DNA of 64,000 bases from positions 28,861 through 92,860 of the forward strand of contig CALIKQ010000021.1 in the NCBI GenBank assembly GCA_938017975.1, read 5' to 3'. The notes under the pieces are model-generated. The model saw nothing but the letters and a program-made list of their open reading frames with translations, had not been told where the DNA came from and searched no databases. Below are positions 47,160 through 56,186 of the stretch, one piece after another. The position numbers and the translations under genes were made by a program. Every line of letters begins with the position of its first letter. Position 1 is the stretch's first letter. This DNA is from an uncultured Pseudomonadales bacterium (GTDB taxonomy: Bacteria > Pseudomonadota > Gammaproteobacteria > Pseudomonadales > Azotimanducaceae).

Positions 47160-47369
47160 TTTAACTTTCGCGAGGGAATCTCATTAAATATCTAGACATT
47201 GTTAAGTTATACTTTGAGATCATTGCTGGTACATACCCTCTACCAGGCGAGACCGAATGGCTTGGTTTGCCTGACCCAGAACATCCAACATTGGGAAACA
47301 TTGATCCGTAACATCGGCGAAAGGTGCAAGCAGGAGGCCTTTAACCCCTTGCGCCCGCTACGAAGGACC

Positions 47370-48083
47370 ATGGATCTTCAGTTGAAGAAAAGCAAAATGC
47401 AAGGCAACCTAAGGACCGTCGAGGGTGATCAACACTTCTTAGAATCCGAGAGTCCCGCCTTAATGCTTAAGCGTTACCATCCAATCATCATTGAAGGAAT
47501 GAGCGGTTACGACACCCGAGACCCAGATGAGGTCTCGAGGCGCATCACCGACCGGCTTCTCGGCCACTGGTCGGAAAAGGCGCCTACCCAACCACTGCTT
47601 GTCCTGACGCAAGGCGACCCGCTTGAGTCCAGCGGCATTTCTGCGATTACCCCGCGAGTCGCTGAAAGACTCAGCGTTCCACGGGGACTGGTGTATCTTG
47701 ATGCCCACCTTGCGCACGATCATTGGCTACAAGCGGATCGCGATGGGATGGTCCTTGAAGTGGCGTATTCAGAATTGGTCGATCACTTAGATCAGTTATC
47801 GCCCAACTCGATCAAGCAAATCGAAGCAGCGATTGATGAGCAGATCGATCAAAAAAATCGGGAGCGCGCAAAACTCGGCAAAAACAGGCTCAGAAACTAC
47901 TACCGAGATTTTGCATTGCTTCAAGAGGTCACTAAAGCCACATGTTCAAAGCTTTGTGATGGGATCACCATTATTCACACGTCTGCAGACATTCCTGATT
48001 CTTCAGTGACCAGTTTTTTTACCGTTGGTTTAAACCTTGGCCTCGTCGATTCGGACAACATGGTCAGTTATTCATCCGTTTAG
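47370..48083 (+). CDS. conserved-looking protein of unknown function
   Basis: I do not recognise this protein. The frame is open from a TTG at 47199, but ATG 47370 with GAAGGA just before it is preferred, giving 237 residues. No signal peptide or membrane segment. Visible features: YHPIIIEGMSGYDTRDPDE near residue 36, a beta strand-like LLVLTQGDPLESSGISAITPRVAERL, LVYLDAHLAHDHW, a charged helical region (AIDEQIDQKNRERAKLGKNRLRNYYRDFALLQEV) and a C-terminal hydrophobic stretch (GITIIHTSADIPDSSVTSFFTVGLNLGLVD). The LTQGDP and DAHLAHDH segments could be ligand or metal sites. It is divergent from the RND pump genes. Confidence 0.7.
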   Translation: MDLQLKKSKMQGNLRTVEGDQHFLESESPALMLKRYHPIIIEGMSGYDTRDPDEVSRRITDRLLGHWSEKAPTQPLLVLTQGDPLESSGISAITPRVAERLSVPRGLVYLDAHLAHDHWLQADRDGMVLEVAYSELVDHLDQLSPNSIKQIEAAIDEQIDQKNRERAKLGKNRLRNYYRDFALLQEVTKATCSKLCDGITIIHTSADIPDSSVTSFFTVGLNLGLVDSDNMVSYSSV

Positions 48084-48261
48084 TGGACCCATCCGATGAT
48101 CGGCTGCTGAGCGTCGTCGCATCATCACAAAGATCAGCAACCCCGGCAATCTAGTTCAGATCGTCGCTCGAGGCCAAAAGGTATCCCCCCAAAGAGGATT
48201 GTTGTCGCTCTCGAATTACTGCACTATCAGGTGATTCTCAGACTTTTGATTTTGGCCGATT

Positions 48262-49839
48262 ATGGAGATTCCTCTGAGCAGACAATCAATCAAAGAACAC
48301 TGGTCAATCTCCAAACCATCCGTCAAGGGCCGTAGCGGCATGGTCGCAAGTCAGCACCACCTTGCGTCGGATGTCGGCCTGACCGTCCTTCAAGACGGAG
48401 GCAATGCCATCGACGCTGCCATCGCGACGGGTCTCATGCTGGGGGTGGTTGAACCTTGGATGAGCGGATTCGGTGGAGGCGGCTACCTGCTGGCTTATTT
48501 GGCCAAAGAAAATCGAGTCGTCCAAATCGAGTTCGGCATGCAGGCGCCAGCCGCTTCCAATGCAACGGACTATCCTCTCGCCCCCGGCGGCGCCAATGCC
48601 AGTGACGCATTCAACTGGCCCAAAGTGATCGACGATCGAAATATTCATGGTCCACTAGCCGTCGCCACACCGGGTTATTTCAAAGGCATCGAATTAGCAT
48701 CAAAAACTTGGGGATCCCGCCCCCTTAGCGAACTCATCGAGCCTGCCCGTATCCAAGCTGAACTGGGGCTGCCGATTGACTGGTTTGCGAGCCAGAAAAT
48801 CAATCACTCCGCAAGGGGCCTCCGCAGTTACGAGGGAACGAGAAATGTTTACCTTTCAGATGGCCTACCACCGGCAATTAATCTCGATGGACTGATCGAA
48901 CACATGCCGCTTCCAAATTTAGGAAGTACCCTCGCCGCGGTACAACAAGAGGGCGCGAATGCGATCTACAACGGCGCACTGACGGAATCTATTTTAGGAG
49001 ATCTTGCGGATGCTGGTACTCGCATATCCCGGTCGGATTTGATGGATTACAGCGCCCACGCTACGGCACCGCTCAGCAGCTCCTATCGAGACCATCAGGT
49101 TTTTGCCGCGGGCCCCCTCACAGCAGGGCCAAGTCTTTTACAAGCACTCGACTATGTCCGCCCCCGCTTAGAAACCGGCAGTGAACCTGGTGCAGATGAC
49201 TATGTCGCCATCGCGCTCGCGCTCCAAAATACCTATCAAAATCGGCTCGAAAACTTAGGCGAAGGCGCCTTAGATGGCAGCACGACGCATATCTGCGTTG
49301 CTGATGCCGACGGCAATATGGTGTCGTTGACCCAGACGATCATGTCGGCATTTGGCGCCCGCATTTTACTGCCCAAGACTGGCCTGCTCATGAACAACGG
49401 CATGATGTGGTTTGATCCCAGGCCTGGCGGACCCAATAGTGTTGTTGGGGGCCGCAGGCCGCTGTGTAACATGTGCCCGACCTTGGCGAGGATGGGGGAT
49501 GGAACCTGGCTTGCGCTCGGCGCTTGCGGCGGACGAAAAATTTTCCCGAGCGTCTTTCAACTACTTTTATTCCTGCTGGATTACTCGATGGACGTCAACC
49601 AGACCGTCCACCAACCTAGGATTGATGTGTCAGGGACAGACGTTGTGACCATGATGTCACACCTACCCGAGCAAACACGAGCAGCGATCGAAACCCAATT
49701 TAAGAATACCTGGGTACGTCCAAACGGAGTTGCACCGAATCACTTTGCGTTACCCCAGGTGATCGCACGAAAACCAGACGGTCCATTAGAAGGGGCTTGT
49801 TTTATCCCCTCACCCCACGCCAAGGTTGCAGCTTTTTAA
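48262..49839 (+). CDS. gamma-glutamyltransferase family protein
   Basis: Ntn-hydrolase of the GGT family, 525 residues. It has an N-terminal GMVASQHHLASDVGLTVLQDGGNAIDAAIAT, the family opening, and GFGGGGYLLAYL. The likely autocleavage and nucleophile Thr is in GSTTHICVADADGNMVSLTQT near residue 347. The C-terminal part ends with HFALPQVIARKPDG. Unlike classical periplasmic GGT there is no signal peptide, so it may be cytosolic, as in the cephalosporin-acylase-like and other GGT relatives. Its substrate need not be glutathione. The stop shares the tetranucleotide TTAA with the convergent serine hydrolase. Confidence 0.88.
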   Translation: MEIPLSRQSIKEHWSISKPSVKGRSGMVASQHHLASDVGLTVLQDGGNAIDAAIATGLMLGVVEPWMSGFGGGGYLLAYLAKENRVVQIEFGMQAPAASNATDYPLAPGGANASDAFNWPKVIDDRNIHGPLAVATPGYFKGIELASKTWGSRPLSELIEPARIQAELGLPIDWFASQKINHSARGLRSYEGTRNVYLSDGLPPAINLDGLIEHMPLPNLGSTLAAVQQEGANAIYNGALTESILGDLADAGTRISRSDLMDYSAHATAPLSSSYRDHQVFAAGPLTAGPSLLQALDYVRPRLETGSEPGADDYVAIALALQNTYQNRLENLGEGALDGSTTHICVADADGNMVSLTQTIMSAFGARILLPKTGLLMNNGMMWFDPRPGGPNSVVGGRRPLCNMCPTLARMGDGTWLALGACGGRKIFPSVFQLLLFLLDYSMDVNQTVHQPRIDVSGTDVVTMMSHLPEQTRAAIETQFKNTWVRPNGVAPNHFALPQVIARKPDGPLEGACFIPSPHAKVAAF

Positions 49840-50969
49840 CGTTCTGCGCGCGCGGCGAGCCAACCTGCAAAAAACAGACTGATTTCGTTGAGTTTTGCTG
49901 GTTCGGAATTTGTGAGAAAAACCATCCCTGACTGCAATTGCCGATGGACGACCATTTCGCTGCGCATCCCCCTTAAATAACCTCCATGATGGGCAAACCC
50001 AGCGAGCCCAGAAAAGGAGAAAGTTCTCCATCCCAGACCATAACCAACCTGCTGGATTCGCGCGTCTTCGGGATAGTGACCGCCACCGCGATCACTGACA
50101 ATGTAGCGATTTTGTAGGGCGTCTAATTGCGCCTCTGTGAAACCATCAATTAAACCCAGGTGAGCCAACAACCAAACCCGCATATCCAAAATACTGGCAT
50201 TGACTCCAGCAGCAGGAAGCACTTTGTAATACCGCTGAGTGTGCCGGGTCGAACGCCACCGATCATCTGAAAAGACATGGGCACTGGCCATCCTTTCATC
50301 TTTCAGAGCAGCTGCGCCCAAAGATGCAGTTGGCATCTTGAGCCGCAGGAACAAATGCTGTTGAACAAAATCGGAGTAATCCAAGCCGGTTCTAGCGCGG
50401 ATCACGTCGCCGATTAAGCTAAAGGCGACATTCTGATAGCTGTAGCAGCTTCCTGGGGGGCAAATAAATGGCACTTGATTCATCCGAGCGATCATCCTCG
50501 GATATCTCACTCGATCTTCCACCAAGTTGGTAAAGGCATGAGGGAGAAGCCCCGTTGACTGATTGGCCAAATGATAAACGCGGAGCTTTGCTGCAAGTTC
50601 CGAATCGCTCCACGAGATGGTCGGCAGCACGTCACGGATCGGCATCCCCCAACGCAGCTGACCCTGAGCCACGGCGACTGAAACAGCGGCGGCGGCGAAA
50701 GACTTAGATAAGCTCGCCAACTGAAAAATCGTGTCTTCAGTAACCGGCCGGATGTCATCCATGGACTGAAAGCCATGGACAAATATGGGTTGAACTTTAC
50801 CATCGACGACCCAAACCGCTGCAGCACCTGGGAGCACTGCGGCTCGGCGCTCAATCTCTGATTGCAGTTGCGTTAACCCTGTGCTCGATCTCATCTGCGC
50901 AGCGCCCTCGCCGGCAACCGCAAATTGGCTGAGGCACCATAACCCGCCGCAGCGCAGCAAGTGGCGCAC
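49836..50969 (-). CDS. serine hydrolase, class C beta-lactamase / D-Ala peptidase-like
   Basis: Penicillin-binding-fold hydrolase, probably exported. With GTG 50969 the product has 377 residues and a good signal peptide (MRHLLRCGGLWCLSQFAVAG). The active site has SxxK (ASLSKS, S86 and K89), Y-x-N (SYQNVAF, Y178 and N180) and a late HHGG in place of the KTG triad, as in EstB/D-aminopeptidase-like members. The frame stays open to 51245, but that extension is basic, lacks a signal sequence and lies antisense to a likely small gene. ATG 50894 is a further alternative without a signal peptide. Whether it is a beta-lactamase, esterase or peptidase is not clear. Confidence 0.82.
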   Translation of the reverse strand: MRHLLRCGGLWCLSQFAVAGEGAAQMRSSTGLTQLQSEIERRAAVLPGAAAVWVVDGKVQPIFVHGFQSMDDIRPVTEDTIFQLASLSKSFAAAAVSVAVAQGQLRWGMPIRDVLPTISWSDSELAAKLRVYHLANQSTGLLPHAFTNLVEDRVRYPRMIARMNQVPFICPPGSCYSYQNVAFSLIGDVIRARTGLDYSDFVQQHLFLRLKMPTASLGAAALKDERMASAHVFSDDRWRSTRHTQRYYKVLPAAGVNASILDMRVWLLAHLGLIDGFTEAQLDALQNRYIVSDRGGGHYPEDARIQQVGYGLGWRTFSFSGLAGFAHHGGYLRGMRSEMVVHRQLQSGMVFLTNSEPAKLNEISLFFAGWLAARAER

Positions 50970-51093
50970 AATGCACAGAAAATCAATCGAACCGATTACC
51001 CCATGAAACGATGGAGGTTGCGCTAGCAAGCGCCCCAATGATCCCTGTAAACTCTCGCCAGCGCTTTTAATCCACTTCCTGGGAGACACTATT

Positions 51094-51261
51094 TTGGGTC
51101 TTATCGTTTTTGGTATCGGTTTTGGCATAATTATGGGCGCAGGCATCTTTTTTCTGTTCATTTTGCCCTTGCGCAGGGAGCGCCAAGCGGACGCAGAGGC
51201 GCACAAGCGTCGTCTTATCTCGAAGCAATCATCCAAGGACGCCACGTCAGACGATCTTTAA
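51094..51261 (+). CDS. small single-pass membrane protein, 55 residues
   Basis: TTG start at 51094 preceded by GGGAGA with eight bases spacing, stop TAA at 51259-51261. The product begins with a glycine-rich membrane helix (GLIVFGIGFGIIMGAGIFFLFI), then LPLRRERQ and a charged soluble tail ending SDDL. The positive residues right after the helix suggest the tail is cytoplasmic. The stop overlaps the ccmI stop in TTAA, the same arrangement as another convergent pair in this window, which supports a real gene end. It lies antisense to the unlikely N-terminal extension of the serine hydrolase. No family is recognised. Confidence 0.5.
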   Translation: MGLIVFGIGFGIIMGAGIFFLFILPLRRERQADAEAHKRRLISKQSSKDATSDDL

Positions 51262-52556
51262 GGGCCGCTTACAAGCACCAGATCGACCCGCACGGACCCT
51301 TCTGTTAGCGCGATGGTTGCCGAGGTCACCTCAATATCACCGGGGCTCGCAATCGCATCTCCTGACGCTGAAATCCGTGCAACCACCTCTACCTGATCAA
51401 AGTCTGCGAGCGACAACCCTGGCATCATCGCCATTGATTCATCCAAAGTGACTTCAACTGGTAAATCGACCGCGTCACGCGTTGCAACCGCCAAAGGCAT
51501 GGGTGGGCCCTTGAGCGCCCTCGCGAAAACAAACAAACGCGCGCCTTTTGGGATATCTGTACCAGCGGCAACGGCTACCTTCACAATGATTTGCCGTGGC
51601 ACCGCACCCGTTTTAGCGCTGTCTGATCCAACAGCTTGACGAGCATCGCCTTCGGTGCCTCCGCCGGCACTCGGGCGCTCCGAGCGCGCACTGCCGAGAT
51701 CCTTAAGAAGCGTCTCTATCAATTGTGCCCGTTCGTCGCCGGCATGAGGGAGCGCTTGCAGAAACCACTGCTTTGCTGCAAAAGCATCACCCGATTTGAA
51801 AGCTTCGATACCAAGGATCTCAAGCAAACCAACGTTTTGCGGCGAAAGCACGACCGCCCGTTGAAATAGGGCTTCTAAATCATCCGTCATCGTCTGATTT
51901 TGCTGGAGGTAACGCGCCTGGGCCAAATATCCAAGGATTTCACCCCCATCCGGATAACGGCGGGCTAACCCCTCGAAAATCGCTACCGCCTCGGCAAAAT
52001 CACCGACAGCCAGTCGTAGCTGCCCCAGATAAAACTCAAGCTGCTCGTTTGAGGGAGACACCCTCCGAACGTCCTCGACAGTGACAATAAGCGCCAATAA
52101 GCGCTCCTTGGATTGAGGGATTTCCCGAGACTCGAGAACCTGCGCGGTCAAATTGAGTTCTGCAATGGCACCTTGAGACAATCCACTGTCAGAAAACCAC
52201 GCCCAGCTCAGGAGCAACAAAATGCCGGTACTGATGATGCCAATGGACCGATCGCTCAGTCCCCCTGGAAGTCGCTCGGTTTCAATGGCGTCTTGCTGAT
52301 GCGCGGTTTCTTCATCTTCTAGCAAAACCCGCTGCGCCTCTTCTACCTGAACGGTATACGCCTCTCGATCAATTTCACCTTCGCCAAAAGCTTGCTCTAA
52401 ATCTGCCAACCGCTGGCGATGTATCTCGAGGCTCCGCACACCTTGTTCATCAAAGACGCCGGACACATCTCCGCGCACAGCGCGTCGAAAGGGATACAAA
52501 ATGAAACAGGCAGCGAGAAGCATCGGCCCCAGTGCGTATAACCAAAAAACATTCAT
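51258..52556 (-). CDS. ccmI: cytochrome c maturation protein CcmI
   Basis: Inner-membrane apocytochrome c chaperone that delivers the apoprotein to CcmFH. It has 432 residues. Two N-terminal helices (FWLYALGPMLLAACFILYPF and IGIISTGILLLLSWAWF) flank a cytoplasmic coiled loop. A periplasmic TPR region follows (EQLEFYLGQLRLAVGDFAEAVAIFEGLARRYP and following repeats), then a C-terminal beta domain (IIVKVAVAAGTDIPKGARLFVFARALKGPPMPLAV). It is the last gene of the ccm operon, overlapping ccmH by ATGA. Confidence 0.93.
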   Translation of the reverse strand: MNVFWLYALGPMLLAACFILYPFRRAVRGDVSGVFDEQGVRSLEIHRQRLADLEQAFGEGEIDREAYTVQVEEAQRVLLEDEETAHQQDAIETERLPGGLSDRSIGIISTGILLLLSWAWFSDSGLSQGAIAELNLTAQVLESREIPQSKERLLALIVTVEDVRRVSPSNEQLEFYLGQLRLAVGDFAEAVAIFEGLARRYPDGGEILGYLAQARYLQQNQTMTDDLEALFQRAVVLSPQNVGLLEILGIEAFKSGDAFAAKQWFLQALPHAGDERAQLIETLLKDLGSARSERPSAGGGTEGDARQAVGSDSAKTGAVPRQIIVKVAVAAGTDIPKGARLFVFARALKGPPMPLAVATRDAVDLPVEVTLDESMAMMPGLSLADFDQVEVVARISASGDAIASPGDIEVTSATIALTEGSVRVDLVLVSGP

Positions 52557-53014
52557 GGTTGATCCAACAAGCGCTGAACCCGGTCCTGCTCTTCCTCGGA
52601 TAACGCAGTCTCCCTGGGGCGCCCGGTTCGCCAGCCCAAGCTAAACCAGATCCAAAACCCTAGTGCACCTAGACCCACTGGGCCTAGCCATAAGAGCCAT
52701 GTTCTTGGCGTTAATCTAGGCTCGTAGAGAATAAAATCCCCATATCGGTCATACAGATAAGCCTCAATCTCTGCGTCCGTTTTCCCATCGATTAGCAACC
52801 GGAGGATTGTCTTTCTAAGATCCTGCGCAATCATCGCGTCGGAGCCTGCAAGGTTCGTATTGAGGCACTGTGGGCAACGAAATTCCGCAATTAAATCGTA
52901 GTACCGTGCTTTGACGGTATCATCAGGAAACATCTGCGCCTCGATGACAGCAGAGGCGCCACTCACGAAAAGCATCAGCAGCGCGACTAGGCTCAATGGT
53001 TTGATCACCCTCAT
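52553..53014 (-). CDS. ccmH: cytochrome c maturation protein CcmH
   Basis: Membrane-anchored thiol-disulfide oxidoreductase that reduces apocytochrome c, 153 residues. A signal or anchor at the N-terminus (PLSLVALLMLFVSGASAVIEA), the redox motif FRCPQCLNTNLAGSDA, and a C-terminal membrane helix (TWLLWLGPVGLGALGFWIWFSLGW). The short form without the TPR domain, which is split off as ccmI. Overlaps ccmG and ccmI by four bases each. Confidence 0.96.
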   Translation of the reverse strand: MRVIKPLSLVALLMLFVSGASAVIEAQMFPDDTVKARYYDLIAEFRCPQCLNTNLAGSDAMIAQDLRKTILRLLIDGKTDAEIEAYLYDRYGDFILYEPRLTPRTWLLWLGPVGLGALGFWIWFSLGWRTGRPRETALSEEEQDRVQRLLDQP

Positions 53015-53550
53015 GACCGATCCTTAAACTGGTTCAATAAGGGTTTAAGCTTTTCCTCAAAGACTCGCTCAGTCACAACGCCAACGTGTCGATAACGGAT
53101 CACGCCGCTGCTGTCGATGACAAACGTTTCTGGTGCGCCATAAACACCTAAATCTACGGCCAAAGTCCCTTCGGCATCCACAATATGAAAAGCATAGGGA
53201 TCTCCCCACCGCCGCAAGAATGCCCGTGCAGCCTCCGGATCATCGTTGTAATTGATTCCAACAATGCGAATGCCCTCTTCGGTGTGAATCCGCGCCAACT
53301 CTGCATGTTCAGCGACACAGCTGGGACACCAAGTGGCCCAGACGTTAATCAGAGCGGCCTCTCCGTCAAGCGACGCAGCAGTTATTTGAAATTGCGGCTG
53401 CCAAAGACTCGGTAGACTAAAGGCTGGCATTGGTTCATTGACGCGCTGGGCCGGCAGGTCCTTATGATCAGACAGCGTAAACCCGAGCCCCAAAATCACG
53501 ACCAAAATTACAAAGGCAAAGAGCGGTATCAAAACACTTTGCTTAGCCAT
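53011..53550 (-). CDS. ccmG: thiol:disulfide interchange protein CcmG/DsbE
   Basis: Periplasmic, membrane-anchored thioredoxin-like reductant for cytochrome c assembly, 179 residues. An N-terminal anchor (VLIPLFAFVILVVILGLGFTL), the active site WATWCPSCVAEH, and a cis-Pro region in LGVYGAPETFVID. GVRGxPETF-type loop and GVV repeats fit DsbE. Overlaps ccmF by eight bases and ccmH by four. Confidence 0.96.
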   Translation of the reverse strand: MAKQSVLIPLFAFVILVVILGLGFTLSDHKDLPAQRVNEPMPAFSLPSLWQPQFQITAASLDGEAALINVWATWCPSCVAEHAELARIHTEEGIRIVGINYNDDPEAARAFLRRWGDPYAFHIVDAEGTLAVDLGVYGAPETFVIDSSGVIRYRHVGVVTERVFEEKLKPLLNQFKDRS

Positions 53551-55534
53551 GCGCTGCCTCGAGAACCCCGGTGTCTGCCTTTACTGAAGCCGAGCGCTTC
53601 TTGCGGCTTCTGTAGCGCTGATCCAAAACGGACATCATGCCGCTGATCGCGATCATCAAACCACCGAACCAAATCCAGCGGACGAAAGGTTTGATATGAA
53701 CCCGAACTGCCCATGCGTCATCCCCGGGCAAGGGTTCGCCCAAGGCCACGTAGAGATCACCTAAAAAACGAGCTTCGATCGCTGCTTCAGTCATCACAGA
53801 GTTACTCGCCAAATATCGGCGCTTCTCGGGGAATAAAGTCGTAATCAACGTATTTTCCTGCCGAATTTCAACTCGACCTTGGTCCGCCACGTAATTTGGA
53901 CCCTGCACAGCGGTGGTTCCAAAAAATTTCACATCGTACACATCGACGCGCGCCTCGGATCCTGGGGTCATCCTCAAATCGACTTCCTCGCTGAGCGTCA
54001 CCGCGGCAACAATTCCCAGCGCCGATACTGCGATACCCATGTGCCCGATCAGCATCGCGTAAAAGCCCACTGGCCGCTTCAGCAGCGCAAGCATCTTGTC
54101 ACGCTTATTTGCGACCTGCAGCGCAAGGGCTTGCAAAAGCCCCAAAACGATCCAAATCGACAGGCTAGCAATCCCAATCACCCAGAGGTTCGGAGACGGC
54201 AACATCAGGGTCAAGCCGACCGCCGCTGCTACTGCAATGCCGAAGGTCAACAGCTTACCCTTGAGCAGCGTTTCTCGGTCAGTTTTCCACCATCGACTGG
54301 TTCCGCTCAGAGCCATGAGAACAAGTAATGGCAGCATCAAAGGCACAAAAACCGCATTGAAATACGGTGGGCCAATGGAAATCTTGGAACCGCCCGTGAA
54401 GGCCTCGTAACCCAAAGGGTAAAGCGTCCCGAGTAAAACAACCAACGCACTGATCGTCAGAATTAAGTTATTGCCTAAAATTAAATTCTCTCTGCTGGTG
54501 GCTGTAAACGTAACCTGACTGCGCAAATTCCAGGCACGGAAACCATAAAGTACAAGAGAGCAACCGATCACAATCGCCAGAAACCACAAAATCGCGAGTC
54601 CCCGCTCGGCATCGACCGCGAAAGCATGCACCGAGGTAAGCACACCAGAGCGGACAAGAAACGCACCCAGCAAACTAAACGAAAATCCAAAAATGGCAAG
54701 CAAGACCGTCCAGCTTTTGAAGACGCCGCGCTTTTCCGTCGCAGCAAGAGAATGCAGCAAGGCAGTAGCAATCAACCACGGCATAAAGGATGCGTTCTCT
54801 ACCGCGTCCCAGAACCACCATCCCCCCCAGCCCAGCTCGTAGTATGCCCACCAACTGCCGAGGGTTATCCCAAGCGTCAAAAATGCCCAAGCAACGTTCG
54901 TCCAAGGCCGCGACCATCGCGCCCAGCTGACATCCAGGGAGTTGCCCCACAAGCTGGCAATCGCAAACGCAAAAGGCACCGATAAACCCACATAACCCAT
55001 GTACAACAAAGGCGGGTGGACGATGAGACCAAAATCTTGGAGCAATGGATTAAGATCGGCGCCCTCTGAGGGATAAAACGGCAATGTACGCTCGAACGGG
55101 TTAGACGTCAGGATCAAAAAAAGATAAAACCCAAAGCTCAATCCAGCCATCACAATCAAAACCCGCGTTCGCATATCAAGCGAAAGAGGCCTAGAAAAGC
55201 CTGCCACCATCACTGTCCAAAACGACATCACCAATGTCCAGAGTAAGAAGGACCCTTCATGCGCACCCCAAACCGCAGAGACCTTATACTGCATTGGCAG
55301 CAGCGTGTTCGAATTTCGGGCAACGTAGCCCACCGAAAAATCGCTGACCACAAAAGCCTGCACCAGTGCTAGAAAGCTCAGCAGCGTAAATACAAACATC
55401 CCAGCCGCAAGGGTTTTCGCCGTCATCATCAAACTTGTCTGACCGCGGGATAAACCCAAAGTGGGCAATACCACCATGAGTAAGCTCAGTAGGCACGCGA
55501 GCACTAAACAAAAATGACCCAGCTCAACAATCAC
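53543..55534 (-). CDS. ccmF: heme lyase CcmF
   Basis: Large polytopic inner-membrane protein, 663 residues, that attaches heme to apocytochrome c with CcmH/I. The tryptophan-rich heme-handling motif is ELGWGGWWFWDAVENASFMPWL. VWGAHEGSFLLW and HPPLLYMGYVG contain conserved His residues, and SxHAFAxDAxRG reads SVHAFAVDAERG here. Length normal. Overlaps ccmE (ATGA) and ccmG. Confidence 0.98.
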   Translation of the reverse strand: MIVELGHFCLVLACLLSLLMVVLPTLGLSRGQTSLMMTAKTLAAGMFVFTLLSFLALVQAFVVSDFSVGYVARNSNTLLPMQYKVSAVWGAHEGSFLLWTLVMSFWTVMVAGFSRPLSLDMRTRVLIVMAGLSFGFYLFLILTSNPFERTLPFYPSEGADLNPLLQDFGLIVHPPLLYMGYVGLSVPFAFAIASLWGNSLDVSWARWSRPWTNVAWAFLTLGITLGSWWAYYELGWGGWWFWDAVENASFMPWLIATALLHSLAATEKRGVFKSWTVLLAIFGFSFSLLGAFLVRSGVLTSVHAFAVDAERGLAILWFLAIVIGCSLVLYGFRAWNLRSQVTFTATSRENLILGNNLILTISALVVLLGTLYPLGYEAFTGGSKISIGPPYFNAVFVPLMLPLLVLMALSGTSRWWKTDRETLLKGKLLTFGIAVAAAVGLTLMLPSPNLWVIGIASLSIWIVLGLLQALALQVANKRDKMLALLKRPVGFYAMLIGHMGIAVSALGIVAAVTLSEEVDLRMTPGSEARVDVYDVKFFGTTAVQGPNYVADQGRVEIRQENTLITTLFPEKRRYLASNSVMTEAAIEARFLGDLYVALGEPLPGDDAWAVRVHIKPFVRWIWFGGLMIAISGMMSVLDQRYRSRKKRSASVKADTGVLEAAHG

Positions 55535-55995
55535 AAGGCCGATGCCTCCTGGATTTGCGCGCCTTCGATGACCATCGCAACTTCTGGTGGCATATATTTC
55601 TCATCGTGCTTGGCAAGAATTTCTTCAGCACTGAACACGCCGTCGCTGTCCAAAGTACCTGTTGCGACAACCCCCTGTCCTTCCCGAAAGAGATCCGGAA
55701 GAATCCCGGTATAGTGGACCTCAAAATCAGATCCCTGAAGATCTGTGACCTCAAATCGCACTTCCAGTGAGTCGGAGGCCCTGCGGACACTCTCAGCCTT
55801 AACCATACCCCCAGCTCGGATTCTCTTTCCGATTGGCGGCGTACCGTTTTTTATCTCAGCGGGGGCGTAGAAAAGATTGATGTTGCTGTCTAACGCCCTA
55901 AGGGTGAACATCAACGCCAAACCGAGACCCAGTACCAAAATGCAAATCAGCAACAGCTGATTGCGCCGGTGCGGCTTCATAACACCAAACTTCAT
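55531..55995 (-). CDS. ccmE: cytochrome c-type biogenesis heme chaperone CcmE
   Basis: Periplasmic heme carrier, 154 residues. One N-terminal membrane helix (LLLICILVLGLGLALMFTL) precedes an OB fold. The heme-binding His is H130 in ILAKHDEKYMPPE, the same position and context as in E. coli. ATG 55995 overlaps the ccmD stop; ATG 55980 is an alternative start. Confidence 0.97.
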   Translation of the reverse strand: MKFGVMKPHRRNQLLLICILVLGLGLALMFTLRALDSNINLFYAPAEIKNGTPPIGKRIRAGGMVKAESVRRASDSLEVRFEVTDLQGSDFEVHYTGILPDLFREGQGVVATGTLDSDGVFSAEEILAKHDEKYMPPEVAMVIEGAQIQEASAL

Positions 55996-56186
55996 AATCT
56001 AGTCCCTTTAGTGGTGTCAGCAGCGTCGGGGCCAGCTGATCGCCGCTTCTCGAAAAACGCCCGGTGCTGCTTCAAGGCTGTCACAACCAACCCGACCATC
56101 ACGATCGCCGTTATCCCGTAGGAACCAAAAACATACATTGCATAGCCGCCCATCTCGAGAAACCTTTCCAGAGATTCAAAGCTCAT
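55992..56186 (-). CDS. ccmD: heme exporter protein CcmD
   Basis: Small membrane protein, 64 residues, needed for release of heme-loaded CcmE from CcmABC. It begins MSFESLERFLEMGGYAMYVFGSYG and has one helix (ITAIVMVGLVVTAL) followed by a charged tail (KQHRAFFEKRR). ATG 56186 overlaps the ccmC stop as ATGA; the longer frame upstream is a shadow of ccmC and should not be used. Confidence 0.93.
   Translation of the reverse strand: MSFESLERFLEMGGYAMYVFGSYGITAIVMVGLVVTALKQHRAFFEKRRSAGPDAADTTKGTRL

Noticed and set aside
50970..51245. N-terminal extension of the serine hydrolase frame
   Set aside because: No signal peptide, basic low-complexity composition, antisense to a better small frame; GTG 50969 gives a proper signal peptide.
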